This document shows, piece after piece, positions 5,375 through 5,412 of a DNA stretch of 5,412 nucleotides. The position numbers and the translations under genes are program-made. Each line of letters opens with the position of its first letter. The first letter of the stretch is position 1. Source of the DNA: Acidobacteriota bacterium (GTDB lineage: Bacteria > Acidobacteriota > Terriglobia > Acidiferrales > UBA7541); NCBI GenBank assembly GCA_003224075.1, contig QHYF01000198.1:1-5412 (forward strand). The letters run 5' to 3'. A model generated the notes under the pieces. It saw nothing but the letters and a program-made list of their open reading frames with translations, ran no database searches and had not been told where the DNA came from.

Positions 5375-5375
5375 A

Positions 5376-5412
5376 TTACTTGTCCACGTGGATGCGCTCG
5401 GCGGGCACTTCG
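5376..5412 (-). CDS. C-terminal end of an unidentified protein (partial)
   Basis: The minus strand reads EVPAERIHVDK and then TAA (5378-5376). Only 11 whole codons lie inside the window. A coding end is supported by the G/C-ending codons, the plausible acidic-basic tail and the stem-loop placed directly after the stop. The protein cannot be identified from so few residues. If real, the gene is on the same strand as the GGDEF gene but separated from it by more than 430 bp, so a shared operon is unlikely. Confidence 0.45.
   Translation of the reverse strand, partial: EVPAERIHVDK

Larger units (their letters stand above)
4940..5375. other. Gene-free region upstream of the GGDEF gene
   Basis: These 436 bp carry open minus-strand frames (for example 5172 down to 4891 and 5242 down to 5039), but their translations are rich in Arg, Trp and Cys, look like no family, and one overlaps the GGDEF start. 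I see no tRNA or other RNA gene. The region holds a 19-bp palindrome (5177-5195), a candidate promoter (5049-5079), a 6-bp hairpin TGCCCA-AGCA-TGGGCA (5255-5270) without a T-run, and a stem-loop just after the gene at the right edge (5345-5374). Confidence 0.5.

Noticed and set aside
1..5412. CRISPR array, insertion sequence, tRNA or phage genes
   Set aside because: No regularly spaced repeats, no transposase-like frame and no tRNA-like T-loop or anticodon arm were seen on either strand.

Overview
The window looks like a chromosomal stretch of a fairly GC-rich Gram-negative bacterium. Acidobacteriota is the best guess. It rests on the flavour of the proteins: a secreted Thr/Pro-rich protein, a small anchored fibronectin-III protein, a receiver-PilZ protein, and a GGDEF domain with the phrase 'GSRALCRLA'. 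No rRNA or other phylogenetic marker is present, so this is an inference.

Layout from left to right. Bases 1-294 (minus strand) hold the first 98 codons of an exported protein that runs off the left edge. A 282-bp gene-free gap with inverted repeats separates it from a small membrane-anchored fibronectin type III protein (577-975, minus). That gene is divergent from aroF (1221-2249, plus), a type I-beta DAHP synthase that starts the shikimate pathway and carries all four expected metal ligands. Just after aroF is a roughly 60-codon remnant of an M1-family aminopeptidase C-terminus (2315-2503), with no trace of the catalytic part. Two signalling genes follow on the minus strand. In transcription order they are a MASE1-GGDEF cyclic dinucleotide synthase (4939 to 3557) and a receiver-PilZ protein (3334 to 2612). 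A roughly 435-bp gene-free upstream region holds a perfect 19-bp odd-centred palindrome and a possible promoter. The right edge carries the last 11 whole codons of another minus-strand gene.

The main point of interest is the signalling pair. The GGDEF enzyme has an intact GGDEF motif and a canonical RxxD inhibitory site. However, the Asp that reads the guanine base in ordinary diguanylate cyclases (Asp344 in PleD) is Ser358 here. The same Asp-to-Ser change marks the 'Hypr' GGDEF enzymes of the Geobacter GacA type, which make 3',3'-cGAMP as well as cyclic dinucleotides of a single base. The enzyme may therefore be a cGAMP or promiscuous synthase. The neighbouring PilZ protein, with its RxxxR and NxSxxG motifs intact, is a plausible receptor. 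Its receiver domain keeps the phospho-acceptor Asp and the conserved Lys but has lost other switch residues. The remaining genes show no obvious functional link to this pair.
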